The notes beneath the pieces were generated by a model that was not told the origin of the DNA, did no database searches, and was given only the letters and a program-made list of their open reading frames with translations. Shown piece after piece: positions 18,615-28,199 of a stretch of 64,000 nt of DNA; within the stretch, counting starts at the first letter, position 1, and each line of letters starts with the position of its first letter. This DNA is from an uncultured Gammaproteobacteria bacterium (GTDB taxonomy: Bacteria; Pseudomonadota; Gammaproteobacteria; UBA6429; Thiohalophilaceae): assembly GCA_913064945.1 (NCBI GenBank), contig CAJYAN010000002.1, positions 124,001-188,000 of the forward strand. The letters run 5' to 3'. The position numbers and the translations under genes were made by a program.

Positions 18615-19544
18615 ATGAAAATTGTAATTACGGGCGCTGCTGGTCTGGTTGGACAGAATCTGATTATTGAGTTACTGAAATCAGGTGGCCACGAAGTCGT
18701 AGCTATCGACAAACATCCCTCAAACACAAAAATTCTTAAACAGCTGCATCCAGCGGTCACCGTTTATGAGGCGAATGTCGCCGAAAGTGGTAAGTGGGAA
18801 AAGGAACTATCTAATGCCGATGTGCTTGTTCTGTTGCATGCCCAGATTGGTGCCCTGGATCATCAGGAGTTCATGAAAAATAATGTTGAAGCGACGAAAC
18901 ATGTTCTGTCTGTTGCCAGAAGTAATCATATTGCCTACCTTGTACACGTCAGTTCCTCAGTTGTTGAGTCCGTTGCGGATGATGGATATACGAACTCAAA
19001 GAAAGAACAGGAAGCACTGGTGGTGGAAAGTGGCCTGACGTATTGTATTTTACGTCCTACGCTGATGTTTGGCTGGTTTGATCGAAAGCACCTCGGCTGG
19101 TTGTCGCGTTTTATGAAGCGTATACCGATATTTCCTATTCCGGGGCATGGGCGATATATGCGTCAACCGCTGTATGTACGGGATTTTTGCCGTATTATTG
19201 TCGCCTGTATCAATAAACCAAAACAGAATGAAATATTTAATATCACTGGTAAGGAAAATGTTGACTATATCGATATTATTCGTGCTATCAAAAAGTCGAT
19301 ACATGCCTTTACCTTTATTATAAAGATTCCCTACCTGCTCTTCTGGTGGTTGCTCAGAATATATGCCGTATTTGATAAAGACCCGCCTTTCACTACAGAA
19401 CAGTTGCAGGCATTAATGGCTGGTGATGAATTTGAAATAATTCCCTGGTGGGACATCTTTGAAGTGACACCGACGCCGTTTAAAGAGGCGATCTCAGAGA
19501 CATTCACTGATCCTCAATATTCCAGAATAGAGTTGAAGTTTTGA
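18615..19544 (+). CDS. NAD-dependent epimerase/dehydratase, extended SDR
   Basis: The 309-residue protein begins KIVITGAAGLVGQN (NAD-binding GxxGxxG). HVSSSVVE lies about 20 residues before the YTNSKKEQE segment, which supplies the catalytic Tyr-x3-Lys. GRYMRQPLYVRDF is typical of sugar-nucleotide epimerases. A helix near residues 236-250 (IIKIPYLLFWWLLRIYAVF) is hydrophobic. The start at ATG 18615 is preferred over GTG 18606 because it places the glycine motif at the N-terminus. Substrate is not recognisable; the neighbours suggest a lipid-linked or nucleotide-linked sugar. Confidence 0.75.
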   Translation: MKIVITGAAGLVGQNLIIELLKSGGHEVVAIDKHPSNTKILKQLHPAVTVYEANVAESGKWEKELSNADVLVLLHAQIGALDHQEFMKNNVEATKHVLSVARSNHIAYLVHVSSSVVESVADDGYTNSKKEQEALVVESGLTYCILRPTLMFGWFDRKHLGWLSRFMKRIPIFPIPGHGRYMRQPLYVRDFCRIIVACINKPKQNEIFNITGKENVDYIDIIRAIKKSIHAFTFIIKIPYLLFWWLLRIYAVFDKDPPFTTEQLQALMAGDEFEIIPWWDIFEVTPTPFKEAISETFTDPQYSRIELKF

Positions 19545-19545
19545 T

Positions 19546-20823
19546 ATGAAAAAAGTTGTGGTATTGGGTGCGGGAGTGATGGGGCTTGCCTGTGCCAGAG
19601 ATCTGGCAGGTAAAGGTTATGAGGTGTCAATATACGAGGCGGATGATCGCGTTGGCGGTATGTCGGCACACTTCGATTTTGACGGTTTGAATATCGAACG
19701 TTATTATCATTTTATTTGTAAACCGGATACGGATTATTTCAGTTTGTTGGCCGAACTGGGTATTAGTCATACGCTACGCTGGCGTGAAACCAAAATGGGT
19801 TATTTCTATAAAGGCAAGCTCTACCCCTGGGGAAATCCGGTCGCCCTCCTGAAATTTCCAGAGTTGGGTCTCTTGGCTAAGCTGCGCTATGGCGTGCAGA
19901 TGTTCCTAAGTACAAAGCGATCTCACTGGCAAGATTTGGACAAAATTAATGCCAGGGACTGGATTGTAAAGTGGATAGGGGAAGAGGCTTATGAAGTACT
20001 CTGGGGAGCGCTTTTCCGTAAAAAGTTTTACGAGTTTACTGAGAACCTCTCCGCAGCGTGGATATGGACCCGAATCAAACGTGTTGGGGTATCTCGAAAA
20101 AACCTTATGCATGAAGAAATGGGTTATCTTGAAGGTGGTTCCGAAACGTTATTAAAGGCACTTGAATCTGATTTAAAGCTGAAAGGCGTGCCGATATTTT
20201 TGTCTTCACCAGTCAGTAAGGTGCATCATGCTAATAGTAAAATTACAGGTATTGAAGTCGGCGATAGGCTTATTTCATGCGATGCCGTAATTTCAACGAT
20301 ACCATTGCCTTTTGTCAATAAAATAGTCCCGGATATGAGTCAGGACTTTCTGAAGAAGTATCAGGCAATTAACAATATTGGCGTGGTCTGTGTAATATTT
20401 AAGCTAGACAAAACAGTTACCGAGAATTTCTGGCTGAATGTTAATGACCCGGAGATGGACATTCCTGGAATTATTGAGTTTTCGAATCTGCGGGTACTGG
20501 AAACAAACGTTGTCTATGTTCCATTTTATCTGCCGCATGATCATCATAAAAACAGGCAGACGGACAAGGAGTTTATTGCAGAAGCAAAACGCTACCTTAA
20601 AAAGATCAACACATCACTCGAGGATGATGATTTTAGAGGCAGCTGTGTCTCTCGATATCGTTTTGCACAGCCTATCTGTCCACCAGGCTTTCTTGATCAT
20701 TTACCACCAATTAAAACGAATATTGAGGGTCTCTATATTGCGGACACCTCGTATTACTATCCTGAAGATCGGTCGATATCAGAGAGTACGCGTTTAGGAC
20801 GTGAAATTGCGGAAATGATCTGA
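19546..20823 (+). CDS. FAD-dependent amine oxidase-fold oxidoreductase
   Basis: The 425-residue flavoprotein has the FAD fingerprint VVVLGAGVMGLACARDLAGK and YEADDRVGGMSA, and ends with a GLYIADTSYY / RSISESTRLGREIA FAD-contacting region. It belongs to the protoporphyrinogen-oxidase/phytoene-desaturase-like group often found in polysaccharide clusters. The gene is packed between the epimerase (1 bp) and the GtrA protein (0 bp), so it is part of the same pathway. A haem role is unlikely in this context; a sugar or polyprenyl substrate is inferred. Confidence 0.72.
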   Translation: MKKVVVLGAGVMGLACARDLAGKGYEVSIYEADDRVGGMSAHFDFDGLNIERYYHFICKPDTDYFSLLAELGISHTLRWRETKMGYFYKGKLYPWGNPVALLKFPELGLLAKLRYGVQMFLSTKRSHWQDLDKINARDWIVKWIGEEAYEVLWGALFRKKFYEFTENLSAAWIWTRIKRVGVSRKNLMHEEMGYLEGGSETLLKALESDLKLKGVPIFLSSPVSKVHHANSKITGIEVGDRLISCDAVISTIPLPFVNKIVPDMSQDFLKKYQAINNIGVVCVIFKLDKTVTENFWLNVNDPEMDIPGIIEFSNLRVLETNVVYVPFYLPHDHHKNRQTDKEFIAEAKRYLKKINTSLEDDDFRGSCVSRYRFAQPICPPGFLDHLPPIKTNIEGLYIADTSYYYPEDRSISESTRLGREIAEMI

Positions 20824-21231
20824 ATGTTGCTTTCGGGTCAATTTAGCAAATTTGTCGTGGTCGGTGGGATTGCGGCACTCATCAACTTCGTCAGTCGAAT
20901 TTTTTTTAGTTATGCTATCTCATATCGCTGGGCGATAGTATGGGCATACCTGCTTGGGATGTTAACGGCCTATGTGTTACAGCGTATCTTTGTCTTTGCC
21001 GCCTCAGGCAAGCATCCACTGAAAGAGTTTGTCCATTTTACTCTGGTCAATATGGTCGCCATCATTCAGGTGTGGGTAATTAGTGTTGGTCTGGCTGAGT
21101 ATCTATTCCCCTCGCTGGGGTTTGAGTGGTTTGCAAAAGAAATTGCACATGCGATTGGCATTACCATCCCTGCCATCAGTAGTTATTATGGCCACAAATA
21201 TATTTCATTTAAAAAAGCCATTGATTCGTAA
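20824..21231 (+). CDS. GtrA-family membrane protein
   Basis: This is a 135-residue protein with four transmembrane helices (starts GQFSKFVVVGGIAALINF, typical of GtrA). GtrA proteins are thought to flip polyprenyl-phosphate-linked monosaccharides across the inner membrane. Directly abutting the lipid-pentose genes, it is a good candidate for exporting that donor to the periplasm. A glycosyltransferase using the exported donor was not seen in the same operon. Confidence 0.83.
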   Translation: MLLSGQFSKFVVVGGIAALINFVSRIFFSYAISYRWAIVWAYLLGMLTAYVLQRIFVFAASGKHPLKEFVHFTLVNMVAIIQVWVISVGLAEYLFPSLGFEWFAKEIAHAIGITIPAISSYYGHKYISFKKAIDS

Positions 21232-21300
21232 TACAATGACAGGAAATGGGTAGTATGCTGTAGAAGATAACTAGTAGATGATAACTATAAGGGTGTCAGG

Positions 21301-22629
21301 ATGAAGGTAACGATATTTGGTTCAGGTTATGTGGGATTGGTAACGGGGACTTGCCTTGCTGAGGTTGGTAATGACGTACTTTGCATCGATATTGACGAGC
21401 AAAAAATAAGCAAGTTAAATGAGGGTATAATTCCAATCTATGAGCCTGGGCTTGATGACCTGGTGCATAAAAATGTTGCAGCGGGACGACTTAAATTCAC
21501 TACCAATATTGATGCCGGCGTTAAACACGGACTCTTTCAGTTTATTGCGGTGGGTACACCGCCGGATGAAGATGGCTCAGCAGACCTTCAGTATGTCCTG
21601 GCCGTGGCTAATAGTATTGCGACTCATATGAATGAGTATCGGGTGGTTATTGACAAGTCGACGGTCCCTGTCGGGACAGCAGATAAAGTCGCGGCAAGCA
21701 TTCAGTCACGACTCGCCGAACGTGGTAAAAAAATTGATTTTGATGTGGTGTCAAACCCGGAATTTCTTAAAGAAGGGGCGGCGATTGATGACTTTATGAA
21801 ACCTGACCGTATTGTTATCGGTACCGACAATCAGCGCGCAACTGAGTTGTTGCGTGATTTATATGGTCCCTTTAACCGAAATCATGATCGCATGGTAGTC
21901 ATGGATATCCGTTCAGCTGAGCTGACGAAGTATGCGGCAAACGCCATGTTGGCCACCAAAATCAGTTTTATGAATGAATTGTCCAATATTGCTCAATTAG
22001 CCGGTGCCGATATCGAAGAGGTACGCAGAGGGATCGGTTCCGATCCTCGTATTGGCTACCATTTTATCTATCCAGGCGCGGGGTATGGCGGCTCCTGTTT
22101 CCCCAAGGATGTAAAGGCGCTGGCAAAGACAGCCCAGCAGTTGGGACATGAGCCGACATTGCTAAATAGTGTCGAGGTCGTCAATGAGAATCAAAAACGT
22201 GTTTTGGTCAATAAAATTAAAAAGTTTTTCGGGACCGACTTAGCAGGTAAAACCATTGCGCTTTGGGGGCTTTCATTTAAGCCCAACACCGATGATATGC
22301 GCGAGGCTTCGAGCCGGGTGTTAATGGAATCGCTCTGGGAACATGGCGTCAAGGTACAGGCATATGACCCGGAAGCCATGGAGGAAACACAACGGATCTA
22401 TGGCGAGCGAAGTGATTTAAGTTTATGTGATTCTCCCGAAGCGGCACTCAATTCTGCTGATGCCTTAGTGATACTTACTGAATGGAATATATTCCGCAGT
22501 CCGGATTTTGAAATGATTAAACAAGCCTTAAAGACGGCTGTGATCTTCGATGGTAGGAATCTATATGATCCGGAGCATATGAATGAACTCGGTATTGCCT
22601 ATTATGCCATTGGCCGTGGTTTAAATTAG
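21301..22629 (+). CDS. ugd: UDP-glucose 6-dehydrogenase
   Basis: Ugd oxidises UDP-glucose to UDP-glucuronate with NAD. The N-terminal Rossmann motif is [19 protein letters not shown], followed by [13 protein letters not shown], the catalytic cysteine segment YGGSCFPKD and [14 protein letters not shown]. Length 442 is normal. A 70-bp gap with a repeated GATAACTA precedes it. galU follows at 6 bp, so UDP-glucose synthesis and oxidation are paired. Confidence 0.96.
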   Translation: MKVTIFGSGYVGLVTGTCLAEVGNDVLCIDIDEQKISKLNEGIIPIYEPGLDDLVHKNVAAGRLKFTTNIDAGVKHGLFQFIAVGTPPDEDGSADLQYVLAVANSIATHMNEYRVVIDKSTVPVGTADKVAASIQSRLAERGKKIDFDVVSNPEFLKEGAAIDDFMKPDRIVIGTDNQRATELLRDLYGPFNRNHDRMVVMDIRSAELTKYAANAMLATKISFMNELSNIAQLAGADIEEVRRGIGSDPRIGYHFIYPGAGYGGSCFPKDVKALAKTAQQLGHEPTLLNSVEVVNENQKRVLVNKIKKFFGTDLAGKTIALWGLSFKPNTDDMREASSRVLMESLWEHGVKVQAYDPEAMEETQRIYGERSDLSLCDSPEAALNSADALVILTEWNIFRSPDFEMIKQALKTAVIFDGRNLYDPEHMNELGIAYYAIGRGLN

Positions 22630-22635
22630 AGTGAA

Positions 22636-23517
22636 ATGATGAAACCAATTAAAAAAGCCGTTTTTCCAGTTGCCGGACTCGGGACCAGATTTTTGCCTGC
22701 AACCAAGGCCAGTCCCAAGGAAATGTTGACGGTCGTCGATAAACCACTTATTCAGTATGCAGTGGAAGAAGCCGTAGAAGCCGGGATTGACCAGATTGTT
22801 TTTATTACAGGTCGAACCAAGCGGGCCATTTCTGATCACTTCGATAAGGCCTATGAATTAGAGGCGGAACTGGAGAGTAAGGGTAAGACAAAATTACTCG
22901 AACTGGTTCGCGATGTATTGCCGTCACACGTCTCCTGTATCGACATCCGTCAGTCAGAGGCGCTTGGACTTGGACATGCGGTTCTGTGTGCCAAACCGGT
23001 CGTCGGTAACGAGCCTTTTGCGGTAATCCTCGCCGATGACCTAATCGATGCGAAACCCAGGGGCTGTATGACGCAGATGGTGGATCACTATAACCAGCAT
23101 CAGGTCAGTGTGCTTGGTGTGCAGGAAGTCGACCCGTCAGAAACAGAAAAATATGGTGTCGTCAAAGTTCGTCCTATAAATGACCATGTCTCAAAGGTTG
23201 AAGCCATCGTCGAAAAACCAAAACCGTCAGAGGCACCTTCAAATCTGGCAGTGGTAGGTCGCTACATTCTGACACCGCGTATTTTTTCACTATTGGAAAA
23301 TATGGAAAAAGGCGCTGGTGGTGAATATCAACTCACCGATGCGATTGCGTTACTCCTGAACTATGAGGCCGTACATGCCTATCGATTCGAGGGGAAGCGT
23401 TATGATTGCGGGAGTAAGTTGGGCTACCTCGAGGCCACTGTTGAGCATGCGCTGCAGCATCCTGAATTGAAAGATGACTTTCTCGCCTATCTGAAAGACT
23501 TCACCGCCAGCCTCTAG
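22636..23517 (+). CDS. galU: UTP-glucose-1-phosphate uridylyltransferase
   Basis: GalU makes UDP-glucose. The nucleotide-binding motif [20 protein letters not shown] is near the N-terminus, with VEKP in the substrate loop ([20 protein letters not shown]). The 293-residue length fits. Two ATG codons at 22636 and 22639 are possible starts. It is the last gene of the first polysaccharide run; no convincing intrinsic terminator was found directly after it. Confidence 0.96.
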   Translation: MMKPIKKAVFPVAGLGTRFLPATKASPKEMLTVVDKPLIQYAVEEAVEAGIDQIVFITGRTKRAISDHFDKAYELEAELESKGKTKLLELVRDVLPSHVSCIDIRQSEALGLGHAVLCAKPVVGNEPFAVILADDLIDAKPRGCMTQMVDHYNQHQVSVLGVQEVDPSETEKYGVVKVRPINDHVSKVEAIVEKPKPSEAPSNLAVVGRYILTPRIFSLLENMEKGAGGEYQLTDAIALLLNYEAVHAYRFEGKRYDCGSKLGYLEATVEHALQHPELKDDFLAYLKDFTASL

Positions 23518-23705
23518 TTCAAATCGTATTTTCAACGCCTGGCCGCAGGGATTTAAGACTAACCCGGTCTTATTTGCGTCTTTGCGTTTGAGATTCAGTG
23601 TCGTAGGTAAATAAAATAAGCACCGAGATGTTCTATCTGGACTTTTCTGTAAAAGGATTCGGTAAATAAAGCCAGTGACCTGAGGCAACTGTTTTTTTCT
23701 GTGAA

Positions 23706-23727
23706 TGGCTCCCCGGCCTAGGCTCGA
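23706..23727 (-). pseudogene. tRNA-Asn 3'-end fragment, copy 1
   Basis: Twenty-two bases match the CCA end, acceptor strand and T-arm of the intact tRNA-Asn with one difference (CCTAGG for CCCGGG). The sequence then diverges into a perfect inverted repeat CAATTCAC / GTGAATTG. The rest of the tRNA is absent. Confidence 0.75.
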
Positions 23728-23784
23728 CAATTCACCATGTGAATTGAACGCACATTTAAATAAAATAGATAGGGGGTGCTGAAA

Positions 23785-23852
23785 CAATTTTGTTCGGAAC
23801 AAAATTGGTCGCATAAAGTGTGCCCGCAGGGTGAAAATCATGGATGATTTTC
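23785..23852. repeat. Palindromic intergenic element, copy at tRNA-Asn
   Basis: Two perfect inverted repeats occur in tandem: 11-bp arms CAATTTTGTTC / GAACAAAATTG (23785-23807) and 9-bp arms GAAAATCAT / ATGATTTTC (23833-23852), separated by a GCCCGCAGGG-containing linker. A homologous element lies by tRNA-Val at 60491. Confidence 0.7.
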
Positions 23853-23926
23853 AACAACCAGCGAGAGCTCGAATAGGATTCGGCAATAAAAAAGCTAGTG
23901 ACCGAGGCAACTGGCTTTTCTGTGAA

Positions 23927-23948
23927 TGGCTCCCCGGCCCGGGCTTGA
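23927..23948 (-). pseudogene. tRNA-Asn 3'-end fragment, copy 2
   Basis: Twenty-two bases match the intact tRNA-Asn 3' end with one change, again followed by CAATTCAC / GTGAATTG in the same position as copy 1. A terminator-like hairpin with GGCTTTT lies on its other side, as next to the full tRNA. Confidence 0.75.
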
Positions 23949-24037
23949 CAATTCACAGTGTGAATTGAACGCACACATTAAAAAAATTAGATAGGGGGGT
24001 GCGGTAACCAGTGAGAGCCCGAAAATGATTCGGTTAT

Positions 24038-24070
24038 AAAAAAGCCAGTTACCTTGGGCAACTGGCTTTT
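24038..24070 (-). terminator. Rho-independent terminator of tRNA-Asn
   Basis: Read on the minus strand, an 11-bp stem (AAAAGCCAGTT / AACTGGCTTTT) with a 9-nt loop ends in six T residues, 8 bp past the tRNA CCA end. Confidence 0.88.
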
Positions 24071-24077
24071 CTGTGAA

Positions 24078-24153
24078 TGGCTCCCCGGCCCGGGCTCGAA
24101 CCAGGGACCCAATGATTAACAGTCATTTGCTCTACCAACTGAGCTACCGGGGA
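24078..24153 (-). tRNA. tRNA-Asn (anticodon GTT)
   Basis: The 76-nt minus-strand gene starts TCCCCGGTAGCTCAG and ends with an encoded CCA. The acceptor stem TCCCCGG pairs with CCGGGGA, the T-loop is GTTCGAG and the anticodon loop is CTGTTAA with GTT. All arms close. Confidence 0.97.
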
Positions 24154-24208
24154 ATAGGGTGCGTATGGTACTTTCGGAGGCCCCGATGGTCAATAGATTA
24201 TCGCTGCT

Positions 24209-24817
24209 TCATGGGCATTTCAGTGGTTTGCCGGCATAGCCGGTTTGGCTGACACGCAGGCGTCCTGATTTTGACAGGATCAGGGCCTTTTTTATTTTGG
24301 GCCTGTTTTTTATACAGAGTGTGAAGGTGCCGTTGGTCTCGGTGAATCCATCTGCCTGATAAGCGATGTAACCACGTGGACCAAAGGCCTTGTAACGTAG
24401 TGTCGTGGCCGTTAATGCGCTCTGAACCCGTAGTACTTCATCGCCTTTTTCTGTATTTAGAGTGCGGTCTCCATCTTTATCGAAATAGATAATCCAGCCA
24501 TTTTCCCATTTGGCCTTGACGTCACAGTCCTGGCCATTGGAACTCTTACAGATAATGGCGGCCTGATTATGTAGCACCGCGACGGAGCGGGTATAGGCCA
24601 TTGCCGCAGAGAGCAGGTTGATGTGAGTGGTGAGACGATTCGTCGCCAGAATAGATGAAATTCCGGGCAGACCAATGCCGAACAGGATAGCCGTGATGGC
24701 AAGCGCTACCAGAAGCTCAATGAGCGTAAACCCGATATTGGCTGATCGCTTGTGGTATTGATTAAAGTATCCCCCTGAACCGCATGGCTCAGGGGGACGA
24801 GAGTCTGTGACATCCAT
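24209..24817 (-). CDS. FimT/GspH-type minor pseudopilin
   Basis: The 202-residue protein carries a type IV prepilin signature GFTLIELLVALAITAILFGI, with predicted cleavage after Gly29 and the conserved Glu at mature position 5. The C-terminal domain matches the FimT/GspH general pattern (globular beta-rich, two cysteine regions ICKSSNGQDC and LCIKNRP...KCP). The leader before cleavage is unusually long (29 residues, rich in Pro, Gly and Ser), and no closer in-frame start exists. It stands alone; no pilus operon is adjacent. FimT-like pilins can bind DNA during uptake, which is a possible link to the ComEA-like protein at 14.3 kb. Confidence 0.82.
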   Translation of the reverse strand: MDVTDSRPPEPCGSGGYFNQYHKRSANIGFTLIELLVALAITAILFGIGLPGISSILATNRLTTHINLLSAAMAYTRSVAVLHNQAAIICKSSNGQDCDVKAKWENGWIIYFDKDGDRTLNTEKGDEVLRVQSALTATTLRYKAFGPRGYIAYQADGFTETNGTFTLCIKNRPKIKKALILSKSGRLRVSQTGYAGKPLKCP

Positions 24818-24898
24818 GTCAGTCCCCCCACGTCCGTGTAGGTGTTCAGATTAGGTGATATGACTGGCCAACGTCTGTAGGCAATCTCTCCAAGCCTG

Positions 24899-24916
24899 TG
24901 TAGGAAAATTCCTACA
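24899..24916. promoter_or_regulatory. Palindrome TGTAGGAA-AA-TTCCTACA between aspC and the pseudopilin gene
   Basis: A perfect 8-bp inverted repeat with a 2-nt centre lies 9 bp past the aspC stop, on the upstream side of the pseudopilin gene. Too tight for an RNA hairpin loop, it looks like a dyad operator or a remnant repeat. The protein that would bind it is unknown. Confidence 0.4.
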
Positions 24917-24925
24917 GCCAGACTT

Positions 24926-26104
24926 TCACTTGATACCTGCAAGCCGGTCAATGGCATTGTCAAGGTTTGCCATGCTGGTTGCATAGGAGAGGCGAATAAA
25001 ATCGGCAGCACCAAAGGCCGAGCCGGGGACCAGAGCGACGCCGGTTTTTTCCAGGATGATTTCACTTAAGGCAACATCGTCGGTCACGCCCAGCCTGGCC
25101 ATAAATCCAGCAACATGCGGAAAGGCATAGAAGGTCCCCTGGGAGGAGAGACAGTCAATACCGTCGATCTCGTTGAGTCGAGCAACCACACGGTCATGGC
25201 GAGATTTAAACGCCGCCAGCATTTCCTGGATACAGTCCTGTGGGCCGTTCAGTGCCGCGACCGCGGCTGCCTGGGAGATAGAGGCAGGGTTTGAAGTGCT
25301 CTGTGACTGGACGTTCTTCATGGCCTGAATCAGGGCTTTCGGGCCCGCGGCATAGCCTATGCGCCAGCCGGTCATGGAATAGGCCTTGGAGACGCCATTT
25401 AGCACGATGGTGCGCTCTAATAAATCGGGGGCAATATTGGCGATATTGGCAAAGGGCTCATCCGTCCAGATGATGTGTTCATACATATCATCGGTGGCAA
25501 CCAATACCTCGGGATGTCGGCGCAGGACCTCCGCAACGGCCTCCAGCTCGGTACGGCTATAGACCATGCCGGTTGGGTTGGAGGGGCTATTGATGACGAC
25601 CAGGCGTGTCCTGGGGGTAATGGCGGCTTCCAGTTCCTCAGCCGTCATCTTAAACTGGTTATCCATGAGGGTATCGACAATCACCGGGCTACCATCGGCA
25701 AGCAGTACCATGTCAGGATAGGAGACCCAATAGGGTGCCGGGATAATGACTTCATCACCTGGGTTCAGCAGGGCCTGTACCAGGTTATAAAAGCTCTGCT
25801 TGCCACCACAGGAGACCAGCACCTGGTCCGCCTGAAAGTCCAGGCTGTTCTCCCGAGCAAACTTGTCGACGATGGCCTGTTTTAGTTCGGCCGTGCCGTC
25901 CACAGCGGTGTATTTGGTCATGCCTTGTTGAATGGCTGCAATGGCGGCCTGTTTGATGTGTTCAGGCGTATCAAAGTCCGGTTCACCGGCACCGAGGCCG
26001 ATAATATCCTTACCAGCGGCCTTGAGGGCATTGGCCTTGGCCGTCACCGCCAGTGTAGGGGAGGGTTTAATGCGTTGAACGCGGTCTGAGAGTGTGATTT
26101 TCAA
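24926..26104 (-). CDS. aspC: Class I aspartate/aromatic aminotransferase (AspC-type)
   Basis: This 392-residue PLP fold-type I aminotransferase resembles the 1-gamma aspartate aminotransferases. Motifs are [15 protein letters not shown] near residues 37-51, [10 protein letters not shown], and the PLP lysine in [17 protein letters not shown]. It transfers amino groups between aspartate or an aromatic acid and 2-oxoglutarate. It is divergently arranged with uvrB across an 85-bp gap. Prephenate aminotransferase activity is known for some 1-gamma members and would fit the aromatic genes at the start of the window, but this is not decidable here. Confidence 0.9.
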   Translation of the reverse strand: MKITLSDRVQRIKPSPTLAVTAKANALKAAGKDIIGLGAGEPDFDTPEHIKQAAIAAIQQGMTKYTAVDGTAELKQAIVDKFARENSLDFQADQVLVSCGGKQSFYNLVQALLNPGDEVIIPAPYWVSYPDMVLLADGSPVIVDTLMDNQFKMTAEELEAAITPRTRLVVINSPSNPTGMVYSRTELEAVAEVLRRHPEVLVATDDMYEHIIWTDEPFANIANIAPDLLERTIVLNGVSKAYSMTGWRIGYAAGPKALIQAMKNVQSQSTSNPASISQAAAVAALNGPQDCIQEMLAAFKSRHDRVVARLNEIDGIDCLSSQGTFYAFPHVAGFMARLGVTDDVALSEIILEKTGVALVPGSAFGAADFIRLSYATSMANLDNAIDRLAGIK

Positions 26105-26189
26105 CGGTTTATCTCAATGTTGTTATTCGGCTAACCAAAGTGGCGCAAAGGCGTGTAATATACTTGAAACTTACCCGATTCAGAAAGAC

Positions 26190-28199
26190 GTGGACAAGAT
26201 TTTTCAGCTAAATTCGCAGTTTAAACCCGCCGGAGACCAACCGACCGCCATCGCCGGACTGGTGGAGGGCCTTCACGATGGTGAGGCAGGTATGACCCTG
26301 CTGGGTGTGACCGGCTCGGGCAAGACGTTTACCATTGCCAACGTCATCGATCAGGTGCAGCGCCCGGCGTTGATCCTGGCGCACAACAAGACCCTGGCGG
26401 CACAACTCTATGGTGAAATGAAGGAGTTTTTCCCGCTTAACGCCGTTGAGTACTTTGTCTCCTACTACGACTACTATCAGCCCGAGGCCTATGTCCCATC
26501 GACGGACACCTTTATCGAGAAGGACGCCTCCATTAATGAGCACATTGAGCAAATGCGGCTCTCCGCCACCAAATCCCTGCTGGAACGGCGCGATACCATC
26601 ATTATCGCCAGCGTCTCCGCTATCTATGGTCTGGGTGACCCCAAGTCTTATTTAGGAATGGTGCTGCACCTGAATCGTGGCGAGCGGGTCAATCAGCGAG
26701 ACATTCTCTTGCGCCTGGCCGAGCTGCAGTACAAGCGCAATGATGTGGAACTGCACCGTGCCACCTATCGGGTGCGGGGTGAGGTCATCGATATCTATCC
26801 GGCCGAGTCGGATCGGGATGCGGTGCGTATCGAGCTGTTCGATGATGAAATTGAGAGCCTGAGTTACTTCGACCCGTTGACAGGCGAGGTCATCAAACGG
26901 GTACCACGCCTGACCATCTACCCCAAGACCCATTATGTGACGCCACGTTCCACCATCCTGGCTGCCATTGACCAGATCAAGACCGAGTTGAAGCAGCGGC
27001 TTGAGGATTTGCGTAACAATGAAAAGCTGGTGGAGGCTCAGCGCCTGGAGCAGCGCTGCCAATATGATATTGAGATGATGGTGGAACTGGGGTATTGCTC
27101 CGGTATCGAGAATTACTCGCGCTATCTGTCCGGCCGTAACCCTGGCGAGCCACCACCGACGCTGATGGACTACCTGCCCGACGATGCGCTATTGGTCATT
27201 GACGAATCCCACGTCACGGTCTCCCAGGTGGGAGCTATGTATAAGGGCGACCGTTCGCGCAAAGAGAACCTGGTCGAATACGGTTTTCGTCTGCCCTCGG
27301 CACTGGACAACCGGCCGCTGAAATTCCCGGAATTTGAAAGGCTGGCACCGCAGACCATCTACGTCTCCGCCACCCCGGCCGATTATGAAAAGGCCCACAG
27401 CGGCGTCATCGTCGAGCAGGTGGTTCGACCGACAGGCCTGCTGGACCCGGAAATCGAGGTACGCCCCGCGACCAGCCAGGTCGATGACCTGCTGTCGGAG
27501 ATTGGTAAAATTACCGCCAGAGGCGAACGGGTCCTGGTCACTACCCTGACCAAACGCATGGCCGAGGACCTGACCGACTACCTCAATGAGCACGGCGTGC
27601 GGGTGCGCTATATGCACTCTGATATCGACACCGTTGAACGCATTGAGATCCTCCGCGACCTGCGTTTAGGCAATTTTGATGTCCTGGTTGGCATCAACCT
27701 GCTCCGCGAGGGGCTGGATATCCCCGAGGTCTCTTTGGTGGCAATACTGGATGCCGATAAAGAGGGTTTCCTACGCTCTGAACGCTCCCTGATCCAGACT
27801 ATCGGCCGAGCCGCCCGTAATGTGCGCGGCAAAGCCATACTCTACGCCGATAAAATGACCGGTTCCATGGAGCGTGCGATCAGTGAGACCGAACGCCGCC
27901 GGCAAAAGCAGATTGAGTATAACGAGGAAAACGGCATCACCCCCATGACCATCAACAAGGCCGTGGCCGACATCATGGAAGGGGCCTATGCGGCTACCCA
28001 TTACTCGCCACAGCAGTTTGCAAAGATTGCTGAAGAATATGCCGAGTATGAGGGTATAAGCTCACAGAAATTACAGGAAAAGATCCAGCAGCTGGAAAAA
28101 CAGATGTACAGCCATGCCCAGAATCTGGAATTTGAAGAAGCGGCGAAAATTCGGGATAAAATCCAGAAAATCCAGGAACGGCAACTGGTGGTTTTATAA
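26190..28199 (+). CDS. uvrB: Excinuclease ABC subunit B
   Basis: UvrB is the DNA-damage-verifying helicase-like subunit of nucleotide excision repair. Walker A is [14 protein letters not shown]; the beta-hairpin [16 protein letters not shown], helicase motifs DESHVT and IGRAARN, and a C-terminal UvrC-binding UVR motif ([20 protein letters not shown]) are present. The GTG at 26190 is chosen since the product (669 residues, [18 protein letters not shown]) then begins like its homologues; an upstream ATG at 26094 would overlap aspC and add 32 atypical residues. No clear LexA box was seen in the short upstream gap. Confidence 0.96.
   Translation: MDKIFQLNSQFKPAGDQPTAIAGLVEGLHDGEAGMTLLGVTGSGKTFTIANVIDQVQRPALILAHNKTLAAQLYGEMKEFFPLNAVEYFVSYYDYYQPEAYVPSTDTFIEKDASINEHIEQMRLSATKSLLERRDTIIIASVSAIYGLGDPKSYLGMVLHLNRGERVNQRDILLRLAELQYKRNDVELHRATYRVRGEVIDIYPAESDRDAVRIELFDDEIESLSYFDPLTGEVIKRVPRLTIYPKTHYVTPRSTILAAIDQIKTELKQRLEDLRNNEKLVEAQRLEQRCQYDIEMMVELGYCSGIENYSRYLSGRNPGEPPPTLMDYLPDDALLVIDESHVTVSQVGAMYKGDRSRKENLVEYGFRLPSALDNRPLKFPEFERLAPQTIYVSATPADYEKAHSGVIVEQVVRPTGLLDPEIEVRPATSQVDDLLSEIGKITARGERVLVTTLTKRMAEDLTDYLNEHGVRVRYMHSDIDTVERIEILRDLRLGNFDVLVGINLLREGLDIPEVSLVAILDADKEGFLRSERSLIQTIGRAARNVRGKAILYADKMTGSMERAISETERRRQKQIEYNEENGITPMTINKAVADIMEGAYAATHYSPQQFAKIAEEYAEYEGISSQKLQEKIQQLEKQMYSHAQNLEFEEAAKIRDKIQKIQERQLVVL

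Larger units (their letters stand above)
23518..24077. other. 560-bp non-coding region: degenerate tandem repeats beside tRNA-Asn
   Basis: No gene is supported here. On the minus strand, downstream of tRNA-Asn, the block [terminator-like hairpin + 22-nt tRNA 3' end + 8-bp palindrome + GAACGCACA] occurs twice, after the complete tRNA with its own terminator. Copies are offset by about 221 and 151 bp. The longer unit holds an extra palindromic element (23785-23852). Two weak terminator-like stems (around 23675-23695 and 23890-23915) correspond to the tRNA terminator copied along with the tRNA fragment. Confidence 0.7.

Noticed and set aside
23661-24077. CRISPR array
   Set aside because: The repeats are unequal in spacing, degenerate, and derived from tRNA 3' ends and terminators; there are no cas genes.
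26105-26189. Possible LexA/SOS box in the aspC-uvrB divergent gap
   Set aside because: No CTGT-N8-ACAG type sequence was found on either strand.
26094-26189. Longer UvrB start at ATG 26094
   Set aside because: It would overlap aspC and add 32 residues unlike any UvrB N-terminus; GTG 26190 gives the standard start.
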